Source: Gadus chalcogrammus
Lineage: Eukaryota > Chordata > Actinopteri > Gadiformes > Gadidae
Reading direction: 5' to 3'
Assembly: GCF_026213295.1 (NCBI RefSeq)
Contig: NC_079423.1
Location: 20,098,288-20,162,287 of the forward strand
Length of the DNA: 64,000 nt
The translations under genes were made by a program, and so were the position numbers. The notes under the pieces were generated by a model. That model was not told the DNA's origin. It saw nothing but the letters and a program-made list of their open reading frames with translations, and did no database searches. Shown in pieces: positions 34,976 through 44,794 of the stretch. How positions within the stretch are numbered: the first letter of the stretch is position 1; every line of letters starts with the position of its first letter.

Positions 34976-36053
34976 GTCATTTATAAAACTGTGCGTGGGA
35001 TCGTTACTAAAAGTGTACGTACGCCCAAAAGCCAAGTTTAGCGTGCGCCAAAAAATATTATGACTAATAAAACCCTGCGTACGCACACCTCTAAGCAATC
35101 TTTGCTTTATAAATCAGAGTGCCTACAAGTGTGTGCAGCAGTCAGCTTCACGTTCCGCCCTGTACACGCCCCTTTTTAACCATCAATGGTCAATGCAAAC
35201 AACCTCATGAAAGCGATCTGCCAATAAAACAGACTCAGATGCAAGTATTATGTCTTGTCGGAAACAATGGCAGGACAGAGAAAAGCAAAAAAGCTAAATT
35301 TCCCGGAGGTTGAAGTAGAGACACTTGTGGGTGAGGTGGAGGCCCGAAAAGTAGTTTTGTTTAGCGGTCACGGGATTGGGATCACTAACAACAAAAAGCA
35401 GAGTGAGTGGCAACATGTTGCTGCAGCAGTGAACTCGGAACATGGTCCTCGAGCATTGCCAGCAGTGCCATGGTGCAGCATTACGCACAGGGCTCACCGC
35501 TGTATTTATAGGGTTACGATAATAAGACGGACCGAGAACACCTTGAATAATCAGTTTGTTATCACCAATATTATGTTACTGACACATGTTGGACAGATGC
35601 GTTATTCCATGCAGTCGCGCCGTCAGTGGACAGTATGCATACTGTGACGGGATTAAATACAGAGAATATTGATTTTGAATTTTCATTTTGATTCTAAGGA
35701 GACGTTTCTGGAGTTAAAACTGAGAAATAACGCAGTTGAATTAAATTATTCTGATTACATAGATTTAACGCATGATACGGGTTGAAATTAAATTTATGAA
35801 GGGCGATGATAAAAAAGAATGTTCTTCTCACTCTACATTTCTTCAGTCTGACTTCAGTTCAACACCACACTGTCTGTGTCGCCAATTCTCCTTTTCCTCC
35901 AAACCATGCGTACGCATGGGTCAGAGTTTGCTTAGGGCTGCGCACATTCTCCCGTCAAGTTAGTTTTTTATAGATCACAACCTTGGCGTGGTAAGTCACG
36001 TACGCCACTCTCAGCCCCGTTTTGTGCGTACGCAACGGTTATAAATGAGACCC
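34976..36053 (-). mobile_element. Harbinger copy 2, internally deleted
   Basis: Its right end, 35810-36053, mirrors 24571-24840. It keeps a Myb-like start on the plus strand and a scrap of the transposase 5' region inverted at about 35440-35575 (mirror of 29330-29430). The transposase body is deleted between. The 35590-35780 stretch mirrors 27216-27400 of copy 1 with the hAT insertion absent. Confidence 0.8.
35267..35436 (+). pseudogene. Myb/SANT-like N-terminus in Harbinger copy 2
   Basis: The ATG gives MAGQRKAKKLNFPEVEVETL and then FSGHGIGITNNKKQSEWQHV, the N-terminal Myb/SANT-like region. It runs out at VNSE where the internal deletion joins unrelated sequence. It supplies the start missing from the copy-1 gene. 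Confidence 0.75.
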
Positions 36054-36215
36054 CTGCTACTTCCGGCTTTCGTGTTTTTTTGCCCACAATACAGATTAGC
36101 GCCGCCTGTTGTTTTGGAGACATTACATCTCGCGCAAGCGCGGAACGTACGGCGTAGGCTGTAATCCCGTAGGTGTGTACCGCCCATGTCGGTGTTCGAG
36201 TCGGCCAGATTAAAT

Positions 36216-37220
36216 TAGTGATGGGAATTTCGATTCACATAGAAGATTCATAGTCATTTGAGTGAATCACTAAAAAGATCCCAATCTTTTGAGTCCTTTG
36301 AATCTGAATCAGTTGAAATTTTGTCGCTGAATGAGCCCAGCAGCCCACTCCCTAGTGCCTAATGCGCACGCTCACAGCAAACCACTGTAATGCAGTTTTG
36401 AGGATATCCAGGGGAAATACGCGAACATATTTGAATATTAAAAAGGATGCATTGCAAACATCGGAGATGTCGCCAATGTGACTGCTATCTGAATTAGGAA
36501 AAAAACGTATGGATTAATTTTTTTTCTCTTCGAAGCTCGTCAAACACAGAAATATTCTGAGAGTTCACATAGTCAGCAAACAACTTTATTTTTAATAAGC
36601 TACTTTCATTTTAGAATACAATCTCTTGTAAAATAATGCCTTTGTAACAAAAGAGTTTAACGATTTACATTCAGTACGAGCCCGACCCATTTAGTATGAG
36701 TCCGTTGAGTTGGTCTTTCACTCAACAGGATATGAGTCCGACCCATTCAATATGAGTAATTTGAGTTAGTCTTTCACTCAACCGGATATAATCCGACCCA
36801 TTTCAACTGAGTCCTTTGAGTTAGTCTTTCACCCAGCCAGATACGAGTCAGACCCATTTCATCTGAATCCTTTGAGTTAGTCTTTCACGCAACCGGATTC
36901 GAATCCGACCCATGAATTCGCTCAGTCTATGGATCTGGATCTGTGTACAGCTCTGTCTACAGGAAGTTCTTATTCAACCACGCAGCTGGCAGCTCCGGGT
37001 CCGTATGCTTAATCTAAGTTACTATGCGCATGAAAAACGGATGTGTTAATGTTGTTATTGACCTACAGTTTGATGACATTCGTGCATTGTTTTAATAATG
37101 TCGTCCGTAGCAACCAGAACCGAAAGATTCGGGTTAATTGAGACCACGGACTCGTGACTCATGGGTGAATGTAAGGATCCGGATCTTTGAATCCGATTGA
37201 CTCAGATTCAACCACCACTA
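36216..37220. mobile_element. hAT element, TSD GATTAAAT
   Basis: Termini TAGTGATGGGAATTTCGATT and GATTCAACCACCACTA, with an exact 8-bp duplication at 36208-36215 and 37221-37228. It is non-coding, with GAATC/GATTC boxes throughout and a tandem repeat inside. Confidence 0.88.
36678..36915 (+). repeat. Tandem repeat, unit about 60 bp, four copies
   Basis: Each unit contains CCGACCCATT and TTTGAGTTAGTCTTTCAC. Copies are diverged. It lies inside the hAT element. Confidence 0.8.
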
Positions 37221-37287
37221 GATTAAATAGCCCGACTTCATTTACCGACGCGAATCGGGCAGTTGGTCCGGTGTGTGGTTGCCTTTA

Positions 37288-37415
37288 GACCCAACAGGTA
37301 TTCACAGATCTCTTTCTAGTCTTGATGAAAAAATCGCACATAAACCAAAAGCTGGGCATCATCCGTTACATCTGAAGACTCATTATAAATCCCTCTGAAA
37401 GCAGTCGGCAGACAC
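37288..37415 (-). pseudogene. hAT transposase remnant, upstream half
   Basis: The minus strand reads NESSDVTDDAQLLVYVRFF, a stop, then KEICEYLLGL, and continues in frame into 23394-23501. The residue before ESSDVTD is Asn where hAT enzymes normally have the catalytic Asp. Upstream (37416-37635) is AT-rich, possibly an intron, and runs into the assembly gap. Confidence 0.7.
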
Positions 37416-37635
37416 CAATGGTTTCCTTTGACGGGTTTTATTGCAGCCTTTTACTCCAACTCCACCGTGAAAACTATAGATGAACACACACACAATACAA
37501 CAGAAATCACGGCATTAGCTTTAAATAAAATCATAAATTACACGGCACACAAAGAGCCAAACAAGCAAAACAAAATACAGGGAAACAACAAAAAACATAC
37601 CTCGTTGGCTGCATGCTGTTTACAGGGACTTTGAA

Positions 37636-37735
37636 NNNNNNNNNNNNNNNNNNNNNNNNNNNNNNNNNNNNNNNNNNNNNNNNNNNNNNNNNNNNNNNNN
37701 NNNNNNNNNNNNNNNNNNNNNNNNNNNNNNNNNNN
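37636..37735. other. Assembly gap (100 N)
   Basis: One hundred unknown bases, a standard placeholder length. The true distance and content are unknown. Confidence 0.99.
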
Positions 37736-37788
37736 ATTGATATGTAGGCCTAATAATAATCATAGTTTAACATAAAATGTAAGGTTAA

Positions 37789-38775
37789 TTTCTACCATAA
37801 TTGTACCCGCAATCTCGTCCTTTCGGTCATCACCCAACCCAACCCTATCCTCACATGACGGTGAGGATAGGAATGAAGATCGACCGGTAGATCGAGAGCT
37901 TTGCCTTGAGGCTCAGCTCTTTTCGTTACAACGGTGCGGTAAAGCGAACGCAATACCGCCCCCGCTGTAAGGTTAATTTCTACCATACTTGTACCCGCGA
38001 TCTCGTCCTTTCGGTCATCACCCAACCCTCATGACGGTGAGGATAGGAATGAAGATCGACAGGTAGATCGAGAGCTTTGCCTTGCGGCTCAGCTCTTTTC
38101 GTTACAACGGTGCGGTAAAGCGAACGCAATACCTCCCCCGCTGCTCCGATTCTCCGGCCAACCTCACGCTCCATAGTACCCTCACTCACGAACAAGACCC
38201 GATGCTACTTGAATCCTTCACTTGGGCTAAGGACTAATTTCCTACCTGGAGTAAGCAATCCACCGGTTTCCTGCTAAGAGTCATGGCCTCAGATTTAGCG
38301 GTGCTGATCCTCATCCCAGCCGCTTCACAGTCGGCCGCCAGCCGATCCAGTGAGTGCTGAAGGTCACAGGCCGATGATCCAATGAGGACCCCATCATCTG
38401 CAAAAAGCAGTGACGAGATCCTCAGACCACCGAACTGCAACCCCTCCCCACCACGACTACGCCTCGATATCCTGTCCATGTATATCCCAAACAGGATTGG
38501 TGACAAGGCGCAGCCCTGGCAGAGACCAGCACCCACTGAGAACGAAACTGACTGGCTGCCGAGGACGCAAACACAGCTCTCGCTTTGGGAGTACAGAGAT
38601 TGGATGGCCCTGAGGAGAGACCCCTTTACCCCATACTCCCGCAGCACCTCCCACAGTTTCTCCCGGGGGACCCGGTAATACTAATAGTGTAATAATAATA
38701 ATAGTGAAGAGCTGGTCCATAGTTCCACGTCCGGGGCGAAAACCGCATTGTTCCTCTTCAATCTGAGGTTCGACG
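37789..38775 (-). pseudogene. Rex3-like RT, internal part with duplication
   Basis: Reading on the minus strand: PQIEEEQCGFRPGRGTMDQL, a small ATT-rich insertion, then SLLRAIQSLYSQSESCV, GLCQGCALSPILFGIYMDRI, LLFADDGVLIG (catalytic FADD), CEAAGMRISTAKSEAMTLS and GRRIGAAGEVLRSLYRTVV. The stretch from RSLYRTVV to the RVQ region is then repeated (37789-37965 and 37975-38150) and both copies end at the same TATGGTAGAAATTAACC-type sequence. It lacks both ends of the protein. It abuts the LTR remnant of the BEL element, so it probably inserted in that LTR. Confidence 0.82.
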
Positions 38776-38789
38776 ATTTTGCATATTGT

Positions 38790-38911
38790 ATTTACTTATT
38801 TGATTTAATTTTCTCTTTAAAACCCAGTTCTCACGGGTCGGTTCGAACTGAAAAAAAAACCTGTATTTAACAAAGACCTCTGGCTTCGTGTGACACTACT
38901 TGGGAGCTACA
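38790..38911 (+). repeat. BEL 5' LTR, 3' portion
   Basis: Matches 56519-56639 with a few differences; AACCTGTATTTAACAAAGAC here against AACCCTGTATTCAACAAAGA there. The 5' part is missing next to the Rex3 fragment. It ends GGGAGCTACA, the point where a hAT element duplicated GAGCTACA. Confidence 0.75.
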
Positions 38912-39502
38912 CATAGGCGTAGATTACAGGAGGGACATATCCCCACCACTATTTAAAATACGAATTTTGTCCCCACCATTTTTAATAATGTGCAAACCAA
39001 TTGCGACCGAAAAAATCATGCGATAGGCGCAAGGGGGAGGGGGGAAGGGGGAGGAGGGTGAACGTGTGCTGTCTGTAAACAGCGTTATAATCGAGAAGTT
39101 TCAAGACACACAGCCAAAATTGACATTTTTATTCAGAAAATAGACGGTCCTTTTGCTTCCTGTAAAAAGCATTTTTGTGACACTGGATAACGATATGGAA
39201 ACATCATCCGGCCTGCATGTGGAGGGCCACATAAGGTAAGAAATTGGTTTACGTAAACTTTGCTGCTGGTTTTGTTTGCTCGTGATGACCTGGCCAAAGG
39301 TTCGGCACTGTCCTAAGCGATTGTGATCTGATTCTGGTTGGTGCTCCAGCTAGTATGCATTTTATATAGATTAAAGCTAGCAGCTACACACGGTGCGATT
39401 GCTATGCCAATGTGGTTATAGTTGTTTTGTCAGATTGACATAGGCCTATGTGACGTTACACTCCTGTTACACTCCCGTTACACTCCTGTGACACTCCTAA
39501 AC

Positions 39503-39739
39503 GTTGGCATGGCTGAGGGGAAACAAGCTAAGACCTACCCCCAATGAAGTCTGTAGGTCCACCCCCCCCCCCCCCCCCCCCCCCGTCAACAATTGTTCTC
39601 TACCCCCCCCCCCCCCCCCCCCCGTCAACAATTGTTCTCTACCCCCCCCCCCCCCGCTTGAAGGTAGGTTTGCTGGTAGATCTCGGGAGGTTGGCTACTT
39701 GAAAAGTAGATCTTGGGTCAAAAAAGGTTGGGCACCCCT
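39503..39739. mobile_element. Possible hAT scrap with C-rich tracts
   Basis: The right end AAAAGGTTGGGCACCCCTG is a typical hAT terminus. TCCTAAAC occurs on both sides (39495-39502 and 39740-39747), which fits an 8-bp duplication, but the left tip GTTGGCATGG does not match the right one well. Three poly-C runs alternate with GTCAACAATTGTTCTCTA. Confidence 0.45.
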
Positions 39740-39981
39740 GTCCTAAACTGTAGGGGATTTTATTTGCGGGCAATTTGCTTATGATGTTGTAACGAGTGAA
39801 GTCTACATTGGTCCTTTGCGAGTGTTTACTGGTGGTCAGGTGTTTCCAATGCCGTTTCGCAAAACAAGCCAAAACACAAACTGTGGTTTTCACCTTTTAT
39901 TGTTCGAATAGGATTTTCAACAATACACTTAAAATACACGTAATGCATCGTTGAATGGCTAAATAGCTTACATAAGGGTAC

Positions 39982-40323
39982 TGTAACGGGTTCAGCGGAG
40001 TCAGGACACAGTTCTTTGAAGGAAAAGGAGCGAACTCCCATTTATTTCCCCTTCGGGTTAACAAAAAATCCACATGCAATAAAAGGACAACGTTCCGTGT
40101 GTGGCTGGGTCCGTCTCCAGCACTTATGACGCTCTCCCTGGCTCACAGAGAGCGTCTTCCCTCTCTCTCTCTCCACCCCTGACTGAAAGACAAGCAGGCA
40201 CATAAATACACACTTCCTGATTGGGTCCGATTGCAGACACCTGTCAGCAATCAGACCCCATCACCCCAGCAGACCCGGTGCTCCATACTCCCCCTGCAGG
40301 CCAGACGCCGCCCCACCTCCACA
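39982..40323 (-). repeat. Gmr1-like 3' LTR
   Basis: On the minus strand it starts TGTGGAGGTGGGGCGGCG and ends GAACCCGTTACA. It contains AGAGAGAGAGAGGGAAGACG and a CACGGAACGTTGTCC stretch. No base difference from the other LTR was noticed. Confidence 0.95.
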
Positions 40324-42074
40324 TACCCCCACCGCCCGACACAGGCCGGGGACCCATCCGGCCGTAAACCTACTCCCCCCCCCCCGCGGGAGAGGAAGTC
40401 TGCCACGACCATCTGCGCCCCCGGCCTGTGGGCCACCCGGAAATTGAAAGGCTGCAACGCGAGGTACCACCGGGTGATCCTCGCGTTGGCATCCTTCATC
40501 CGGTGGAGCCACTGGAGGGCGGCGTGGTCGGAGTAGAGGGTGAACTGGCGACCCAGCAGGTAGTAGCGAAGGGCACCGACCGCCCACCGGATGGCGAGAC
40601 ACTCCTTCTCTACCGTGCTGTACCGACCCTCGCGGTCCGACAGCTTGCGGCTCAGATACAGCACCGGACGGTCGGTCCCCTCCACCTGCTGGGTCAGGAC
40701 CGCGCCCAACCCCCTATCCGACGCGTCTGCCTGGACAGAGAAAGGGAGAGCAAAATTAGGAGCACACAGGACTGCTTCCCCACAGAGGGCTGTTTTAATA
40801 GCCTCAAACGACACCTGGCATGGCTCCGACCACGGGACTGTATCTGGGGCCCTCTTCCGGGTGAGGTCGGTCAAGGGGCTGGCCAGGTCGGAGAAGTTCG
40901 GCACGAACTGCCGATAGTAACCCGCCAGCCCCAGGAACCGCCTCACCTCCTTCTTGGTCCTGGGCCGAGGGGAGGCGGCGACCGCCGCGGTCTTACCGAC
41001 CTGCGGCCGGACCTTCCCCCGCCCCAGGTGGAACCCCAGATACTGAATCTCCCTCCCCCTGATCACGCACTTCTTCAGGTTGGCCGTGAGCCCCGCCCGT
41101 CTCAGCGACTGAAGGACGGCCGCCACCTGCTGCACATGCTGCCCCCACTCGTCACCATAGATGACGATGTCGTCAATGTAGGCAGCAGCATATGCAGCAT
41201 GAGGCCGTAACACACGGTCCATCAGTCGCTGAAACGTGGCCGGGTCCCCGAACAACCCGAAGGAAGCACCTTGAACTGGTAAAGACCGAGCGGAGTGGAG
41301 AACGCAGTTATTCTCGGGCTGCCGGAGACAACGGAATCTGCCCTTCGTGCAGTCCAGGGTCGTATAATACGTGGCCATGCCAAGCCGGTCCACTAGCTCG
41401 TCGATCCGAGGCATTGGGTAGGCATCGAACTTTGACACCGCATTCACCCTACGGTAGTCGACACAGAACCGGACAGACCCGTCCGGCTTCCCCACCAGCA
41501 CGATGGGACTGCACCAGTCACTGTGGGACTCCTCGACGACGCCCAACTCTAACATTGCTGCCAATTCGCGCCGTACCACGTCTTGCTTGTGGACGGGCAG
41601 CCTGTAGGGACGTGTCCGCACCGTTAACCCAGGTTGCGTCTCGATGTTGTGAGTTATTAACGGGGTGAGACCAGGCAGGGGCAAAAAGACGTCGGCGAAC
41701 TGGAGCTGCAGACTGCCCACGTCCACCGCCTGACTCCCCGACAGATCCTCTCCTCGGCCGACCGGAGGGACAGGCCCCGGAGTAGGGACTTCCGGTCCGA
41801 ACTCCTCTCCCTCCGGTAACGCGACTGGGACCACATCAATCCACCTTTTGAGCAGATTGATGTGGTAGATCTGTCGGAGTCGCCCCGGTCCGGCCGCACT
41901 ACCTCGTAATCCACGTCCCCGACTCGCCGTGTGACCACAAAGGGACCTTGCCACTTTTGGTGCTAGAGGTGGGCAGCAGAACGAGGACCCTATCCCCTGG
42001 TGTAAGATCGCGTAATCTAGTCCCTCTGTCGTACAGGCGTTTCTGATTCTCCTGGGCTTGGTGCAAATGCTCAC
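40251..42074 (-). pseudogene. Gmr1-like reverse transcriptase and RNase H
   Basis: One open frame of 607 codons that runs into the LTR. It opens with HINLLKRWIDVVPVALPEGE, linker-like. The RT part includes SHSDWCSPIVLVGKPDGSVR, CVDYRRVNAVSKFDAYPMPR, then TTLDCTKG (catalytic Asp), a shifted stretch of about 25 residues, FGDPATFQRLMDRV, AAYIDDIVIYG (YIDD at 41169-41180) and RRFLGLAGYYRQFVPNF. RNase H shows QADASDRGLGAVLTQ, VEKECLAIRWAVGALRYYLL, YSDHAALQWL and VVADFLSRG. A compensated frameshift after LDCTKG probably damages the fingers/palm. Otherwise it is the best preserved coding region in the window. Confidence 0.9.
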
Positions 42075-42080
42075 GTGACA

Positions 42081-42949
42081 TTACCCCGAGTGAGTGGAGC
42101 TTTGCAGGCAAGTCCATGACGTACTGGATTTCGTTTTATTGTCTCTGGACCCCTCCTCCCAGTTTTCTTTAATGAGGTCCAGGACGCCCCTGGGCCTGCG
42201 CCCATAGAGCAACTCGAACAGGGAAAACCCTGTGGAAGCCTGAGGAACTTCCCGCACCGCAAACAACAGAGGGTCTAGCCATTGATGCCAATTTCGAGCA
42301 TCCTCCAGTACAAACTTCCGGATCATGGACTTTAACGTCCGGTTAAACCTCTCACACAAGCCGTCAGTGGCTGGGTGATAGACGCTCGTGCGGATGGCCT
42401 TGACCTTCAACAACCCGTAAAGTTCCTTCATCGTGCGTGACATGAAATTGGTGCCCTGGTCAGTGAGAATCTCTTGGGATTCCCAACCGCGATATGACAT
42501 GAAACAACGCCTGCGCAACACTCTTCGCAGAGATATTGCGCAACGGAATTGCTTCCGGGTATCGGGTTGCGTAGTCGATCAGGACCAACACAAATCGATA
42601 CCACTGTGCGGAACGTTCTAATGGCCCGATAATGTGCGCGATCGAATGGGGCCTCCACCAGGGGAAGGGGCCGCAAGGGAGCCCTGGGGATGGCGGGGGG
42701 ATTCACCAACTGGCACTCGGGGCAGGAGGCGCACCACCTACGCACTTCCGCCCGAATCCGCGGCCAATAGAATTGAGCCATTATCCGGTTTAGTGTCTTC
42801 TCGTACCCCAAATGGCCCGCCATTGGGTTGTAATGCGCCGCCTGGAAAATCATTTTCCCGGCGGCTCCTGGGTACCAGCAACTGGGTAAAAATCTCCTCA
42901 CTCTCGGTGTCACGACCCACCCGATAAAGCCTATCCCTAACGACCACAA
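42081..42949 (-). pseudogene. Gmr1-like integrase (upstream of RT), broken
   Basis: The first frame has the HHCC zinc module AAHYNPMAGHLGYEKTL to CASCPECQLVN, then a frameshift near 42620 where the first catalytic Asp region should be. The second frame has EILTDQGTNFMS (Asp) and HPATDGLCERFNRTLKSMI (Glu), then ASTGFSLFELLYGRRPRGVL. Further frames give HSLGVMSREHLHQAQENQ and TPGDRVLVLLP (GPY/F-like). Integrase inserts the cDNA. The frameshifts rule out function. Confidence 0.87.
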
Positions 42950-43686
42950 AGTGTGGGTAAGTCAGCACTGCGTCTGGCTGTACCCCTCAAACCATCAATA
43001 GCAATCACTTGGTCGAAGGCTGAGCGTAAAGTAGCGTCACAAGACTGTTCAAGGGGGAAATCGTCCACCGGTTGAGAACCTCCCGCCTCCTCCCCCGATT
43101 CCTGATCAGCGTCGGACACCCTTGCATCGGCACAGAACACAGCGCATGACCTACATGTCCCTATCTGTCGTGTCCGCACCCCCGTTGACTCGCTAACCGC
43201 CCCTGGAAACCCAGCCCAATCTAACCCTAGAACCAGGGGGTGCGTGAGGCTCGAACTAACCGCCGCCTTGACTCTATGCGTTTTCCCCCCATAACGAATT
43301 TCAATAGGGACCAAGGGATACGTGTGAACATCCCCGTGTATACATCTCACCGAAACGCTCGATGCCTCTATGAATGCCTCGGATCGCACCAGGCGCTGAT
43401 GGATCATGGTCTGCATACACCCCGAATCCAACAGCGCCTGGTACGTACCCCGCTGTACCCTCACCGGGATACGGTACGCCTCGCCGGGACCGTGGGGAAG
43501 AACCGGGGCACCGGTGACGCGGACGACCTGGCCCACCTCCATCAACGGACAGTCCCGCCGAATTTGGCCCGGCCGTCCGCACCGCCAACACGCCTCCCCT
43601 GCCGTCTGAGTGCCCGTCTGCGGGACGGGGTGGGAAGGTGCACTATGTGCCTGCTCCTGACTGGGACATCCCCCCCATCTCGCCAT
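42937..43686 (-). pseudogene. Gmr1-like zinc knuckle and aspartic protease
   Basis: CWRCGRPGQIRRDC is a CX2CX4HX4C knuckle whose His is Gln. Then YQALLDSGCMQTMIHQRLV has the LDSG protease signature, followed by PLVLGLDWAGFP, the second conserved block of retroviral-type proteases. It is out of frame with the upstream Gag. It ends in a stop where integrase begins in a shifted frame. Confidence 0.85.
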
Positions 43687-44414
43687 CGGCCCCTGGGTGG
43701 GCCTGTCCTGCTGCAGGGCTGCCGCACCGGTCCGCGGGCTCGGGATCGGCGGTCCGACAGCGGGGGAGCCAGGTGGCCCTCAGCGATGTTGACGGCCGCC
43801 GAGAGGCTCCCGGGCTGGTGGTACCGGACCCACGTTGATGTTCTGGTCGGAAGCCCCTCGACGAACCTCTCCAGGGCCACCTGCTCCACTATCTCCTCCG
43901 GTGTGTGTTTTCCCGGGCCCAGCCACCTCCTTGCCTGGTCCCGCAGCTGCTGGGCGTAGGTGAAGGGCCGGTCGCCGTCGTTGAAGGCCAGGGCCCGGAA
44001 CCGGCGGCGATGTTCCTCCGGGTTTAGGCCCAACCGGTCCCGGATAGCCCTGGCGACGGTGTCAAAGTCCTTCTGGGCCGCCGCTGGTAGGCTGTGGGCC
44101 GCGAGCTGGGCCTCTCCCGTCAGCAGAGGCAGGAGACGGTGGGCCCACTCCTGCGGCGGCCACTCGGAGACCTCGGCCATCCCCCGGAAGGTCTCCAGGA
44201 AGGCCTCTGGGTCGTCGGCCTCCCCCATCTTGGGGACATATATATGTCGCCACAGTCGGGTTTCCCCGCCGCGTTCTCCGGAGCCGAGTAGCTCCCGCAT
44301 GGCCAAGGAGCGAGCCAGCTCCACCAGGACCTCGTTCTGGGCCTGCTGCAGTTGGGTCTGTCGCTCCGCTCTTTGTGCCAGTTGTCTGAGGACACTGGCC
44401 AATGATGGATCCAT
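43542..44414 (-). pseudogene. Gmr1-like Gag with SCAN-related capsid
   Basis: Begins MDPSLASVLRQLAQRAERQT 30 bp inside the 5' LTR. The capsid part (roughly residues 60-200: AFLETFRGMAEVSEWPPQEW, LAAHSLPAAAQKDF, RRFRALAFNDGDRPFTYAQQ, LERFVEGLPTRTSTWVRYH) has the pattern of the Gag domain from which vertebrate SCAN domains arose. The frame is lost after about residue 220, where Arg/Pro-rich readthrough follows. The zinc knuckle continues in another frame near 43570. Gag forms the retrotransposon particle. Confidence 0.85.
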
Positions 44415-44443
44415 TCTTGACTCCGCCCCACTTTGGGCTCCAG

Positions 44444-44785
44444 TGTAACGGGTTCAGCGGAGTCAGGACACAGTTCTTTGAAGGAAAAGGAGCGAACTCC
44501 CATTTATTTCCCCTTCGGGTTAACAAAAAATCCACATGCAATAAAAGGACAACGTTCCGTGTGTGGCTGGGTCCGTCTCCAGCACTTATGACGCTCTCCC
44601 TGGCTCACAGAGAGCGTCTTCCCTCTCTCTCTCTCCACCCCTGACTGAAAGACAAGCAGGCACATAAATACACACTTCCTGATTGGGTCCGATTGCAGAC
44701 ACCTGTCAGCAATCAGACCCCATCACCCCAGCAGACCCGGTGCTCCATACTCCCCCTGCAGGCCAGACGCCGCCCCACCTCCACA
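44444..44785 (-). repeat. Gmr1-like 5' LTR
   Basis: Same sequence and length as the 3' LTR. Its high-coordinate edge shares GGTAC with the target duplication of the adjoining hAT element. Confidence 0.95.
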
Positions 44786-44794
44786 GGTACCCAG

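Larger units (their letters stand above)
24571..36053. mobile_element. Harbinger inverted dimer, single CTG TSD
   Basis: Both outer ends are the same terminal type (GGGTCTCGTTTATAACCGTT and its near-complement), flanked by CTG at 24568-24570 and 36054-36056, the CWG-type duplication known for vertebrate Harbinger elements. Copy 1 (24571-34975) carries transposase and a Myb-like gene. Copy 2 (34976-36053) is an internally deleted copy in opposite orientation. They meet tail to tail at 34975/34976 (ATGAGACCC then GTCATTTAT) with no CTG between. Copy 1 is interrupted by hAT insertions at 24906, 27550, 29483 and 31875. Confidence 0.8.
23502..37284. mobile_element. PIF/Harbinger-like MITE holding a nest of insertions, TSD TTA
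   Basis: Inverted termini AGGCAAGCCCACACCGGACC and GGTCCGGTGTGTGGTTGCCT are flanked by TTA (23499-23501 and 37285-37287). The element's own sequence is only a few hundred bp (23502-23731, 24544-24570, 36057-36215, 37229-37284). The rest is a MITE, a Harbinger inverted dimer and a hAT. The host sequence is a hAT transposase frame that closes perfectly across the site. Confidence 0.85.
39982..44785 (-). mobile_element. Gmr1-like Ty3/Gypsy retrotransposon, TSD GGTAC
   Basis: Two 342-bp LTRs, identical by eye, flanked by GGTAC (39977-39981 and 44786-44790). On the minus strand the order is gag, protease, integrase, then RT and RNase H. Integrase before RT is unusual for Ty3/Gypsy and diagnostic of the Gmr1 group. 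A purine tract GGGCGGTGGGGGTA adjoins the 3' LTR. A primer-binding-like TGGAGCCCAAAGTGGGGC follows the 5' LTR. Several frameshifts break the polyprotein despite the young LTRs. Confidence 0.92.

Noticed and set aside
40428..41668. Plus-strand frames opposite the Gmr1-like polymerase
   Set aside because: GC-rich antisense shadows of the real minus-strand RT and RNase H frame.
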